From Agromyces tardus (lineage in GTDB: Bacteria > Actinomycetota > Actinomycetes > Actinomycetales > Microbacteriaceae), in NCBI RefSeq assembly GCF_003710805.1, contig NZ_RHHB01000004.1, forward strand, positions 1 through 64,000: a DNA stretch of 64,000 bases, read 5' to 3'. The position numbers and the translations under genes are program-made. The notes beneath the pieces are model-generated. The model ran no database searches, had not been told where the DNA came from, and saw only the letters and a program-made list of their open reading frames with translations. Shown here piece by piece: positions 1 through 7,596 of this stretch; position 1 is the first letter of the stretch, and every line of letters begins with the position of its first letter.

Positions 1-986
1 GCCGGGGCGGGCGGCTGGCGGCGCTCGCCGTGGGCGGGCGCGTGCTCGCGCAGGCCGCGGTGGTGCGGTGCGCCCGGGCGTTCCGGGGCGCCGACGTCGT
101 CGACGCGAACACCGCGCGTTCCGCCGCATACGGCGCGTTCGCGGTGCGCGGCACGCGGAAGGCGTTCGTCGTGCACCTGCGCGACCTCGTCGAGCCGGCC
201 GCCCTGGGCCGGGCCGGCCACGCGCTCATGGTGCGGGTCGTGCTGCCGCGAGCCGACGGCGTCGTCGCGAACTCGCGCGCCACGCTCGAGTCGGCGCGCC
301 CGTACCTGCGTTCCGGGGTGCCGGCGGAGGTGATCCCGAGCGCGTCGGGGCTGCGTACGGGTGCGCCGGCGCGATCGGCCGGCCCCGCGGCATCCGGGTC
401 GGTTCGCAACGTCGGCATGCTCGCACGGATCGATCCCTGGAAGGGGCAGATGCAGCTGCTCGAGGCGTTCGCGCGCGTGTTCCGCGGCCGCGACACCCGG
501 CTGCAGCTCGCGGGCGGAGCGCCGTTCGGTCATGAGCAGTTCGCCGAATCCCTCCGCCGTCGCGCCGACGAGCTCGGCGTCGGTGCGCAGCTCGACCTGC
601 CGGGTCATGTCTCCGACGTCGAAGCGCTGCTGTCGGGGTGGGATGTCGCGGTGCAGGCGTCGACCCGTGCGGAGCCGCTCGGCCAGAACGTGCTGCAGTA
701 CCTCGCGGCCGGCCTGCCCGTGGTCGCCGCCGACGAGGGCGGGCCCGCGGAGTGGATCACCGACGGCGTCAACGGCCTGCTCGTGCCCCCGCGCGACGTC
801 GCGGCGCTCGCCGCGGCGCTCGAGCGGCTCGACGCGGATGCGGCGTTGCGCGCGCGACTCGCGGCGTCGGCCGCCGCGACGCCGGGGCTCCTCGACGACC
901 CTGCGGTCACCCGGGCGCACGAGGCGTTCTACGACCGCGTCCTGCGGTCGGTGTCCGACCGGCGTCGGGGTCGGCCCTCCGCGTAG
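1..986 (+). CDS. GT4-family glycosyltransferase, 5' end cut by window edge
   Basis: About 328 residues are visible and the frame stays open to the left edge, so the true start is probably outside; the first in-window start is a GTG at 30. The C-terminal half is a typical GT-B nucleotide-sugar domain: a NVGMLARIDPWKGQ segment opens it, and the family E-x7-E region reads AEPLGQNVLQYLAAGLPVVA around nt 675-735, followed by the usual DGVNGLLVPPRD loop. Such enzymes transfer a sugar from a nucleotide donor at the cytoplasmic face, often for cell-surface glycans. The acceptor cannot be told. Full-length relatives are commonly 350-400 residues, so only the N-terminal tip is missing. Confidence 0.85.
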   Translation, partial: RGGRLAALAVGGRVLAQAAVVRCARAFRGADVVDANTARSAAYGAFAVRGTRKAFVVHLRDLVEPAALGRAGHALMVRVVLPRADGVVANSRATLESARPYLRSGVPAEVIPSASGLRTGAPARSAGPAASGSVRNVGMLARIDPWKGQMQLLEAFARVFRGRDTRLQLAGGAPFGHEQFAESLRRRADELGVGAQLDLPGHVSDVEALLSGWDVAVQASTRAEPLGQNVLQYLAAGLPVVAADEGGPAEWITDGVNGLLVPPRDVAALAAALERLDADAALRARLAASAAATPGLLDDPAVTRAHEAFYDRVLRSVSDRRRGRPSA

Positions 987-1028
987 CCGCCGAGGCGCGG
1001 GTGGGCGTCCGGGCGGTGGCGTGCCGGG

Positions 1029-1937
1029 TCAGGCCCGGCGAGCGGATGCCGCGGCCGCGCGTCCGAGCCCGGCCGCGTCGATGCCCACCGGCCCACCGGT
1101 GACGAACGCGGTGATCGCGTCGAGCGCGGCATCCGCCCCGAGTACTCGGGAGTGCCCGGAGCCGCTCGTGAGCACGAGGCGCGAGCGCTCGCCGTGGGCG
1201 TCGTGCAGGCGGAGAGCCTCGTCGACGCGCACCTCGCGGTCGTCGCGGTCGTGCACGACGAGGAGGGGCACGTCGGCGGGCAACGGCGAGGCCACCGCGT
1301 CGAAGCGCGCCCAGCTGTCGGGCTCGCCGGGGAAGATGCGGCGGGCGAATCGCTCGGCGAGCGCGTCGGCGGTGGCCGACCCGGCGCCGAGGCGCGCGGT
1401 GAAGGAGTCGAAGACGTAGCGGGCGTCGGCCATGCCACCCACCGCGACGACGCCGTCGGTGGCAACGCCCTCGCGCACGGCTGCGAGTGCCGCCAGCGAC
1501 CCGAACGAGTGCCCGATGACGGCGTGGAACCGCCCGTGGTGGGAATGGAGCGCATCGATCGCGGCGACGTAGTCGCGGATGTCGGTGCGGCGCCCGGCCG
1601 ATTCCCCGTTCGCCGGTGCGTCGACCGCGACGAGCCGGAGGCCCTCGGTGCGCAGTTCGCGCACGATCGGGGCGAACTGGGAGGCGCGGCCGCGCCAGCC
1701 GTGCATGAGCAGCACGGTCTCGGGCCCCGAGCCCCACTCATAGGCGACGACATCGCGCCCTCGCACGCGGAGCAGGCTGCGCCGCGCGGACTCGTGCACC
1801 GCGCGGTCGGACGGGCGCACCGGCAGCGGGCCGCCCACGCGCATGAAGAGGGGGAGCGCGAGCCGGGCCGCGGCGTCGGGGGAGACGCGTTCGGCGGCGC
1901 GGATCGCGGCGACGTGGGCGGAGAGTACGGGATGCAT
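1029..1937 (-). CDS. Alpha/beta hydrolase
   Basis: A 302-residue protein of the alpha/beta hydrolase fold. The nucleophile elbow is GHSFGS, the oxyanion strand reads VLLMHGW, the acid lies in VVHDRDD and the histidine in GSGHSR near the C-terminus, so the triad is complete. Substrate is unknown; an esterase or lipase-like reaction in the cytoplasm is likely, as no signal peptide is visible. The start at 1937 is chosen because GGAGGA lies just upstream. It is divergent from the TetR gene at 2063, and its -10 box (TATTCT, 2008-2013) abuts the first TetR operator copy, so it is probably repressed by that regulator. Confidence 0.85.
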   Translation of the reverse strand: MHPVLSAHVAAIRAAERVSPDAAARLALPLFMRVGGPLPVRPSDRAVHESARRSLLRVRGRDVVAYEWGSGPETVLLMHGWRGRASQFAPIVRELRTEGLRLVAVDAPANGESAGRRTDIRDYVAAIDALHSHHGRFHAVIGHSFGSLAALAAVREGVATDGVVAVGGMADARYVFDSFTARLGAGSATADALAERFARRIFPGEPDSWARFDAVASPLPADVPLLVVHDRDDREVRVDEALRLHDAHGERSRLVLTSGSGHSRVLGADAALDAITAFVTGGPVGIDAAGLGRAAAASARRA

Positions 1938-2011
1938 GGTTCCTCCAGTGGGTGCGACGCGACCGGCGCACGATCGGGCGGGGGCCGGCTGGCGGCATCC
2001 GCCCGGAAGAA

Positions 2012-2052
2012 TACGAACGGTCGTGCGTAGAGTATACGAACGTTCGTGCGTA
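2012..2052. promoter_or_regulatory. Duplicated TetR operator in a divergent promoter
   Basis: Two 18-bp copies, TACGAACGGTCGTGCGTA (2012-2029) and TACGAACGTTCGTGCGTA (2035-2052), differ at one base and start 23 bp apart. The second contains the perfect palindrome ACGAACGTTCGT. Copy 1 overlaps the -10 of the hydrolase gene; copy 2 touches the -10 (TAAAAT, 2051-2056) of the TetR gene, whose GTG start follows 6 nt later. This placement fits joint repression of both genes. Confidence 0.7.
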
Positions 2053-2062
2053 AAATCGAGGG

Positions 2063-2863
2063 GTGAGCACCGAGATCTTCGCGAGAGCCGGGCCCGAGAC
2101 GGGTGCGGATGGGCTGAGTGCGGACGCGTCGGGCACTGGCGCCTCGGGCGCCGGCACGCCGGGCGTCGGCACGCTGAGCGCCGGTTCGCCGGACGCACAG
2201 CAGCGTGGTCTGCAGCGCCCCGACGGCCGGCGGCTGCGCGGCGATGCCTCGCGCCGGATCGTGCTCGCGCAGGCGGTCGACCTCGCGTCGATCGAGGGGC
2301 TCGACCAGCTCACGATCGGCCGCGTCGCCCAGGCGGCGGAGCTCTCGAAGAGCAACGTGGCCACCCTGTTCGGCAGTCGCGAGCGCCTGCAGCTCGCGAC
2401 GGTCGAGGCGGCCCGCGAGCGCTTCGTCGAGACCGTCATCGAGCCGGCCCGCTCACTGCCTCGCGGGCTCGGCCGGGCGCTCGCGCTCATCGACAACTGG
2501 ATCGCGTATTCGCGCGATCGCGTCTTTCCGGGCGGATGCTTCTTCGCCGACGCCGCGGCCGACTTCGACGCCAAGCCCGGCGAGGTGCGCGACGCAGTCG
2601 CGGCCACGCTGCGCGACTGGAACGGCTACCTCGGCGCCACCCTCCGGCACGCGCGCGACCTCGGCGAGCTGCCCGGGCTCGACGACCCCGAGCAGCTCAC
2701 CTTCGAGTTCATGGCGCTCCTCGACCTGGCGAACCGCAACTCCCTGATGGGCGACACGAACGAGCCCTACCGGCGTGCGCGAGCGGGCATCGTGGCCCGG
2801 CTGCGCGGCGCGGGGGCGGATGCCGCGGCGCTCGCGGTGTTCGCCGCGGCATCCGACGCCTGA
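2063..2863 (+). CDS. TetR-family transcriptional regulator
   Basis: A 266-residue regulator. The first 50 residues are a low-complexity Gly/Ala/Ser/Thr tail; the TetR_N helix-turn-helix follows (residues about 58-110, with IGRVAQAAELSKSNVATLFGSRERL as its core, listed here only as a landmark split over nt 2310-2390). The C-terminal ligand domain contains GGCFFADAAADFDA, a pattern frequent in this subfamily. GTG at 2063 follows TAAAAT by 6 nt, so the transcript is probably leaderless. Neighbour and operator arrangement suggest autoregulation plus control of the divergent hydrolase. The inducer is unknown. The last codons lie in an imperfect 48-bp tandem duplication. Confidence 0.85.
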   Translation: MSTEIFARAGPETGADGLSADASGTGASGAGTPGVGTLSAGSPDAQQRGLQRPDGRRLRGDASRRIVLAQAVDLASIEGLDQLTIGRVAQAAELSKSNVATLFGSRERLQLATVEAARERFVETVIEPARSLPRGLGRALALIDNWIAYSRDRVFPGGCFFADAAADFDAKPGEVRDAVAATLRDWNGYLGATLRHARDLGELPGLDDPEQLTFEFMALLDLANRNSLMGDTNEPYRRARAGIVARLRGAGADAAALAVFAAASDA

Positions 2864-2928
2864 GCGGGCCGCGCACGCGCCCCGAGGTTCGCTGCGGCAT
2901 CCGACGCCTGAGCTGGGGTGCACGCGCC
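2839..2928 (+). repeat. Imperfect 48-bp tandem duplication of the TetR gene end
   Basis: The block beginning GTTCGCCGCGGCATCC at 2839 recurs with few changes from 2887. It includes the last codons and stop of the TetR gene, so the second copy repeats a stop-containing gene tail downstream. Confidence 0.6.
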
Positions 2929-3011
2929 GAGCGCGGCACGCGCAGCAGCCGCGGCGAACACAGGCGTCGCGGTGGCGACACGCCGGTTCGGCTCCTGCGT
3001 CCGCGACCGAT

Positions 3012-3172
3012 GCGGCGTGTCGCCCTGTTCTCATGACACCGGTGGAAGCGGGGCGGGGCGGCACAGGATCGCGCCGGGGCGCGCGCACCGAGAGCAGGGA
3101 ACGGCTGGGCGACACGCCGCAGCAGGCCCTGTTCTCGTTGCCCGTGCGGCGTGCAGTCCTGTTCTCGTGACC
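3012..3172. repeat. Cluster of CCTGTTCTC / GCGACACGCC repeats in the 2864-3194 gene-free stretch
   Basis: This 331-bp stretch has no gene I can support. It holds three copies of CCTGTTCTC (3024-3032, 3128-3136, 3158-3166), two followed by RTGAC. GCGGCGTGTCGCCC (3012-3025) is the exact reverse complement of GGGCGACACGCCGC (3107-3120). A further GCGACACGCC lies at about 2974-2983. The copies could fold into a long imperfect hairpin. Its role is unknown; it separates the convergent TetR and fprA genes. Confidence 0.6.
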
Positions 3173-3194
3173 GGCCGGGCGACCGCGGCCCGGG

Positions 3195-4628
3195 TCAGCC
3201 GGCGACGAGCGCGCCCGAGCGCGAGATCTCGACCTGCTCGTCGCGCGGCACGACCTTGACCCGCTCGCGCGTGATCCCGGCGTGCGCGGCATCCGCGGGC
3301 TCCCACGCCTCGCCGAGCGAGCGCTCGTGCGCGTCGAGCGCGAGCCAGCCGTTCCACGTCGTGAAGCGGATGCCGCGGGCCTCGAGCAGCTCGAACACCT
3401 CGTCGCCGTCGGGTCCCGCATCCACGGTCGGTGCCGCGAGCGCGCCGGACGCGGCATCCGCCACCAGGTTCGTGATCGTCTCGAGCGCGTCGCCCTTGGT
3501 GTGGCCGATGAGGCCGACGGGGCCGCGCTTGATCCAGCCGGTGGCGTAGACGCCCGGGATCGGGGCGCCCGCGGCATCCGTGACCCGGCCGCCGTCGTTG
3601 GGGATGACGGCGCGGCGCTCGTCGAACGGCACGCCCGGCACGGGCGAGCTCGCGTAGCCGACGGCACGGTAGACGGCCTGCACGGGCACGTCGACGAACT
3701 CGCCGGTGCCCTCGACCGAGCCGTCGCCGACGGGCCGGGTGCGTTCGAAGCGCACGCCCTCCACGGCGGAGGAGCCCAGCACCTCGACGGGCGCGTGCAG
3801 GAAGTGCAGGTGCAGGCGGCGCGACGCGGGCGCGCGGCCCTCGTCGCGGGTGCGCCAGCCGTTGAGCGTGCGGGTCATCACCTTCACCTGGTTGTTCGAC
3901 GCGAGCAGCTGCTCGGCGTGCGGGTCGCCGGCGGCGCGCTCGAAGTCGTCGTCGTACACGACGATGTCGACGTCGGGCACCTCGCCCAGCTCGCGCAGCT
4001 CGATGGGCGTGAACTTCACGTGGGTCGGGCCGCGGCGGCCGAAGACGTGCACGTCGGTCACGGGCGAGGCCTCGAGGCCCTCGACGACGTTCGCGGGCAC
4101 GTCGGTCGGGAGCAGGTCCTTCGGATGCTTCGCGAGCACGCGCGCGACGTCGAGCGCCACGTTGCCGTTGCCGATGACCGCGATCGACTGCGCCTCGAGC
4201 GGCCAGGTGCGCGCGACATCCGGGTGCCCGTCGTACCAGGCGACGAAGTCGGCGGCGCCGTACGAGCCCGGCAGGTCGATGCCGGGGATGTCGAGCGGGG
4301 CGTCCTTGAGGGCGCCGGTCGCGAAGATCACGGCGTCGTAGCGCGCGCGCAGCTCGTCGACCGTGACGTCGCGGCCGACCTCGACGTTGCCGATCAGCCG
4401 GATCGTGCCCGCGTCGAGCATCTCGTGCAGCGAGTTGACGATGCCCTTGATGCGGGGATGGTCGGGGGCGACGCCGTAGCGGATGAGGCCGTAGGGCGCG
4501 GGCAGCGACTCGAACAGGTCGATCGCGACCTCGCCGCCCGCCTCGGCGACCTGCCGCTGCAGGATGTTGCCCGCGTAGATGCCGGCGGGGCCGGCGCCGA
4601 CGATCGCGACTCGGAGGGAGAGGGTCAT
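3195..4628 (-). CDS. fprA: Ferredoxin/flavodoxin-NADP+ reductase, FprA type
   Basis: A 477-residue FAD- and NADPH-binding reductase of the adrenodoxin-reductase-like FprA family of actinobacteria. The N-terminal dinucleotide motif GAGPAG is at residues 11-16, a second (GNGNVALDVAR) near residue 155, and the family signature PYGLIRYGVAPDHPRIKG near 50. It passes electrons from NADPH to ferredoxin. Its place just downstream of cobA and the sulfite reductase operon on the same strand suggests it feeds ferredoxin-dependent sulfite reduction. The 176-bp gap upstream carries a G-rich tandem repeat, so it may have its own promoter. Confidence 0.92.
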   Translation of the reverse strand: MTLSLRVAIVGAGPAGIYAGNILQRQVAEAGGEVAIDLFESLPAPYGLIRYGVAPDHPRIKGIVNSLHEMLDAGTIRLIGNVEVGRDVTVDELRARYDAVIFATGALKDAPLDIPGIDLPGSYGAADFVAWYDGHPDVARTWPLEAQSIAVIGNGNVALDVARVLAKHPKDLLPTDVPANVVEGLEASPVTDVHVFGRRGPTHVKFTPIELRELGEVPDVDIVVYDDDFERAAGDPHAEQLLASNNQVKVMTRTLNGWRTRDEGRAPASRRLHLHFLHAPVEVLGSSAVEGVRFERTRPVGDGSVEGTGEFVDVPVQAVYRAVGYASSPVPGVPFDERRAVIPNDGGRVTDAAGAPIPGVYATGWIKRGPVGLIGHTKGDALETITNLVADAASGALAAPTVDAGPDGDEVFELLEARGIRFTTWNGWLALDAHERSLGEAWEPADAAHAGITRERVKVVPRDEQVEISRSGALVAG

Positions 4629-4685
4629 GGGGAGGTGGCCTTCCAGTGGGCCCGCGGCTGCGGGGCTGAGTGGTCGAGGTGGTCT

Positions 4686-4729
4686 GGGTGCGGGGTGCGG
4701 GGTGCGGGGTGCGGGGTGCTGGTGCGGGG
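4686..4729 (+). repeat. GGGGTGC tandem repeat with G-quadruplex pattern
   Basis: Four exact 7-bp GGGGTGC units run from 4692 to 4719, with a partial unit before and another GGGG at 4726-4729. Four GGGG runs separated by TGC meet the usual G-quadruplex pattern on the plus strand. It lies about 60-100 bp upstream of fprA, in the template strand for that gene. Confidence 0.75.
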
Positions 4730-4804
4730 CGGCGGTCGGGGCTTCGGGGTGTCGGGCGCGGCGGGTGCGGTCCGACGAGCGCGGGGCGGTGCGGCGGCGT
4801 GCGC

Positions 4805-5689
4805 CTACGACAGCCGCGGCGCCCGCGGCACCGCCTGCGCGGCGATCTCCTCGGGCGCGTACGGGCTCAACGCGACGACGTCGCCGACCACGACGACCGC
4901 GGGCGAGCGGATGCCGCGGGCCGCCGCCTGCGCCGCGATCGTCTCGAGCGTACCGACCGTGACCCGCTGGCGCGGACCATACCCGTCCTCGATGATCGCG
5001 ACCGGGCAGCCGGGGCCGCGCTCACCCCGGGCGAGCGTGATGGCCGAGTTCGCGAGCGTGCCGATGCCCATGAGGAGCACCACGGTGTGGTCGCGTCCGC
5101 CGCCGAGCGACTGGATCTGCTCGTGGCCCGTCACCACCGTGAACGTCGTCGCGAGTCCGCGATGCGTGAGCGGGATGCCCGCGATCGCCGGGACGGAGAT
5201 CGCGCTCGTGATGCCCGGCACGACCTCGACGTCGACGCCGGCGTCGCGGCAGAACGCGACCTCCTCGCCGCCGCGACCGAAGACGAACGGGTCGCCGCCC
5301 TTGAGCCGCACGACCTGCTTGCCGTCGCGGGCGAGCGCGACGAGCAGGGCGTTGATGGCGTCCTGCGGCACGGCGTGGTGGCCGGGCAGCTTGCCGACGT
5401 CGACGACCTCGGCGCGCAGGTGCACGCCCTCGGCGGCGAGCCCGTCGAGCACGCCGCGGGCGCCGAGGCGGTCGGCGACGATGACGTCGGCCGCCTCGAG
5501 CGCGCGCAGTCCGCGGAGCGTGAGGAGGCCCGCGTCGCCGGGGCCCGCGCCCACGAGCGTCACACGGCCCGCACCGCTGGCCGAGGAGCCGCGAAGCGGC
5601 GTATCGAGACCCGGTGTCGCGGTCTCGATACGCGCCGCCGGCGCTACCCGACCGGCGGGGGCGCGACCGGCGGGCTCGGACGCGCTCAT
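4805..5689 (-). CDS. cobA: Uroporphyrinogen-III C-methyltransferase (SUMT)
   Basis: A 294-residue SAM-dependent enzyme that methylates uroporphyrinogen III twice to precorrin-2, the first committed step to siroheme, the cofactor of the sulfite reductase in this operon. The catalytic domain starts near residue 40 at GRVTLVGAGPGDAGLLT; GGDPFVFGRGGEE and PGITSA are family motifs. No CysG-type dehydrogenase/chelatase domain is fused. Its ATG overlaps the permease stop (ATGA). Residues about 12-37 are encoded by two palindromic repeat units (5579-5611 and 5621-5653) and are not part of the normal fold, giving the peptides GRVAPAARIET and GLDTPLRGSSA. Confidence 0.92.
   Translation of the reverse strand: MSASEPAGRAPAGRVAPAARIETATPGLDTPLRGSSASGAGRVTLVGAGPGDAGLLTLRGLRALEAADVIVADRLGARGVLDGLAAEGVHLRAEVVDVGKLPGHHAVPQDAINALLVALARDGKQVVRLKGGDPFVFGRGGEEVAFCRDAGVDVEVVPGITSAISVPAIAGIPLTHRGLATTFTVVTGHEQIQSLGGGRDHTVVLLMGIGTLANSAITLARGERGPGCPVAIIEDGYGPRQRVTVGTLETIAAQAAARGIRSPAVVVVGDVVALSPYAPEEIAAQAVPRAPRLS
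5579..5653. repeat. Palindromic repeat pair inside cobA
   Basis: Two facing units of the 33-bp family: 5579-5611 (ends GTATCGAGACC) and 5621-5653 (begins GGTCTCGATACGC). They are in frame in the N-terminal region of cobA and, being in opposite orientation, can form one long hairpin. Confidence 0.85.
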
Positions 5690-6777
5690 GCGCTCGCCCC
5701 CGTCAGTCCGCGCCGGCGCAGGAGGCCGCGCTCGATCGGCGCGAACACGAGCAGCTCGATGATCACGCCGATCGTGAGGATCACGAGGATGGTGCCGAGG
5801 GCACCGGCCAGGTCGGCGAGGTCGCGGCTCTGCTGCAGCATCGAGCCGAGGCCGAAGCCGATGGTGCCGCCGAAGGCGATGATCTCCGCGGCCATGAGCG
5901 AGCGCCACGAGAAGGCCCAGCCCTGCTTGAGGCCCGCGACGTAGCCCGGCAGCGCGGCCGGCACGACGACCGAGGTCGCGAGCTGCCAGCGCGAGGCGCC
6001 GAGCACGGTGCCCACGCGGCGCAGCTGCGGCGGCACCTGGGCGATGCCGGCGACGAGGCCGTTCGCGATGGAGGGCACGGCGCCCATGAGCACGACGAAG
6101 TAGACCGTGGCATCCGACAGCCCGAACCAGATGATCGCAGCGGGCACCCAGGCCACCGACGGCAGCACCTGCAGGCCCGAGAGCAGCGGCCCGAGGGCAC
6201 GACGGAGCAGGCCCCATTCGGCGAGCAGCAGGCCGAGCGGTGTGCCGATCGCGATCGCGATGAGGAAGCCGAGGATGCCGCGCTCGAGGCTCGTGGCGAT
6301 GGCGAGCTGGAGGCGGCCGTCCTCCCACGACTGGCCGAGCGCCGCGGCGACGTCGAGCGGACCGGGTGCGAGGTCGGGGCGAGGGGCGGCGATGACCGTG
6401 TAGGCCTGCCACGCCGCGATGAGCAGCACGACGAGCACGATCGGCGGCAGCGCGCCGGCGAGGGTGCGGCGCCACCACGGACGCCGCGTGCGGGCGTCGG
6501 TCTGCAGGGCGTCGAGCCCGGATTCGAGGGCGCGGAGGTCGTCGGACTTGCCCTTCGGTCGTGGAGAGGTCTCGCCCTCGTCGGTCGAGGAGCCGCGAAG
6601 CGGCGTATCGAGACCACCGGCGGGCTGGGTCTCGATACGCGCCTCCGGCGCTACTCGACCGGCGGGCTGGGTCTCGATACGCGCCTCCGGCGCTACTCGA
6701 CCGGCGGGCTGGGTCTCGATACGCTCGCCGGCGCTCGCTACTCGACCGGCGGTGGTGGGGAGGATGTCATGCGGCAT
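5686..6777 (-). CDS. ssuC: ABC transporter permease, SsuC/TauC type
   Basis: A 363-residue inner-membrane permease with a BPD_transp_1 domain in about residues 115-355 and some six membrane segments; the EAA-loop region reads VGTVLGASRWQLATSVVVPAALPG. With ssuA and ssuB it should import a sulfur compound such as a sulfonate or sulfate. The start at 6777 overlaps the ATPase gene by 11 bp. Between this start and the first membrane segment lies an odd extension of about 75 residues whose core is a near-perfect triple 14-residue repeat, PAGRVAPEARIETQ, encoded by palindromic DNA units. No ATG or GTG occurs in frame after the repeats before the transporter domain, so they are probably translated. 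Confidence 0.88.
   Translation of the reverse strand: MPHDILPTTAGRVASAGERIETQPAGRVAPEARIETQPAGRVAPEARIETQPAGGLDTPLRGSSTDEGETSPRPKGKSDDLRALESGLDALQTDARTRRPWWRRTLAGALPPIVLVVLLIAAWQAYTVIAAPRPDLAPGPLDVAAALGQSWEDGRLQLAIATSLERGILGFLIAIAIGTPLGLLLAEWGLLRRALGPLLSGLQVLPSVAWVPAAIIWFGLSDATVYFVVLMGAVPSIANGLVAGIAQVPPQLRRVGTVLGASRWQLATSVVVPAALPGYVAGLKQGWAFSWRSLMAAEIIAFGGTIGFGLGSMLQQSRDLADLAGALGTILVILTIGVIIELLVFAPIERGLLRRRGLTGASA
6583..6747. repeat. Array of four palindromic repeat units inside ssuC
   Basis: Units at 6583-6615 (reverse orientation), 6628-6660, 6670-6702 and 6712-6747. The last three lie 42 bp apart with the spacer GGCGGGCTG, so one 14-codon period is repeated. Unit lengths of 33 or 36 bp keep the reading frame. 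Confidence 0.92.
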
Positions 6778-7594
6778 TGCGGCGGATCTCCCTTCGCAGC
6801 TGCTCGGTGATCTCGATCGAGAGCCGGCCGACCTGCGGCGACTCGATGCGGCGCGGGCCCTCGTCGGCGATCGTCCACTCGTTCACGATGCGGCCCGGGC
6901 GGCTCGACATGAGCAGCACGCGCTGCCCGAGCCGCGCGGCCTCGCGCACGTTGTGCGTGACGAACACGATCGTGCGGCCGGTCTCGCGCCACACGCGCTC
7001 GAGCTCCTCGTGCAGGAGGTCGCGCGTGATCGCGTCGAGGGCGGCGAACGGCTCGTCCATGAGGAGCACGGGCCGGTCCTGCGCGAGCGCGCGGGCGAGC
7101 GCGACGCGCTGCCGCATCCCGCCGGACAGTTCGTGCGGACGCTTCTCCGCGGCATCCGCGAGGTTCACGACGTCGAGCAGCTCGAGCGCCCGCGCCCGGC
7201 GGCCGGCCCGGGTGAGGCCGGAGCCGCCGAGGCGCAGCGCGAGCTCGACATTGCGGCGCGCGGTGAGCCACGGGAGCAGCGAGGCGTCCTGGAACATCAC
7301 CGCGGCGCCGCCGTCGGCGACCTCGACCGATCCGGTCGTGGGCGTCTCGAGCCCCGCGACGATCGACAGCAGGGTCGACTTGCCGCAGCCCGAGGCGCCG
7401 AGGAGGCAGACGAACTCGCCGGGCTGCACCGCGAGGTCGATGCCGTCGAGCACGACCGGCCCGCCGTCGCCGAAGCGCTTGCCGAGCCCGCTGACGCGGA
7501 TCGCGGCCGTGCGTGCCGTCGAGCCGGAACGGGTCTCGAGGTCCGCCTGCGGCGCTCCTCGACCGGCGCCGGCGCCCGCGGTGATCGTGGACAT
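6767..7594 (-). CDS. ssuB: ABC transporter ATP-binding protein, SsuB/TauB type
   Basis: A 275-residue ATPase. Walker A is GASGCGKST (about residue 66), the Q-loop is in VMFQDASLLPW, the signature is LSGGMRQR and Walker B is VLLMDEP. It energises import by the neighbouring permease. It begins 2 nt after the substrate-binding gene stop. Residues about 11-22 (GRGAPQADLETRS) come from a palindromic repeat unit at 7532-7564; the ABC domain proper starts near residue 31. Substrate assignment rests on the operon with cysteine biosynthesis genes. Confidence 0.9.
   Translation of the reverse strand: MSTITAGAGAGRGAPQADLETRSGSTARTAAIRVSGLGKRFGDGGPVVLDGIDLAVQPGEFVCLLGASGCGKSTLLSIVAGLETPTTGSVEVADGGAAVMFQDASLLPWLTARRNVELALRLGGSGLTRAGRRARALELLDVVNLADAAEKRPHELSGGMRQRVALARALAQDRPVLLMDEPFAALDAITRDLLHEELERVWRETGRTIVFVTHNVREAARLGQRVLLMSSRPGRIVNEWTIADEGPRRIESPQVGRLSIEITEQLRREIRRNAA
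7532..7564. repeat. Palindromic repeat unit inside ssuB
   Basis: A single 33-bp unit beginning GGTCTCGAGG and ending GGCGCTCCTCGACC, in frame near the ssuB N-terminus. Confidence 0.8.
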
Positions 7595-7596
7595 GG

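Noticed and set aside
3282-5762. Plus-strand 826-codon frame opposite fprA and cobA
   Set aside because: Composition is Arg/Asp/Gly-rich mirror coding; both opposite genes have clear family motifs.
6583-6747. CRISPR array
   Set aside because: The 42-bp period has a constant 9-bp spacer and is in frame in a gene; no cas genes nearby.
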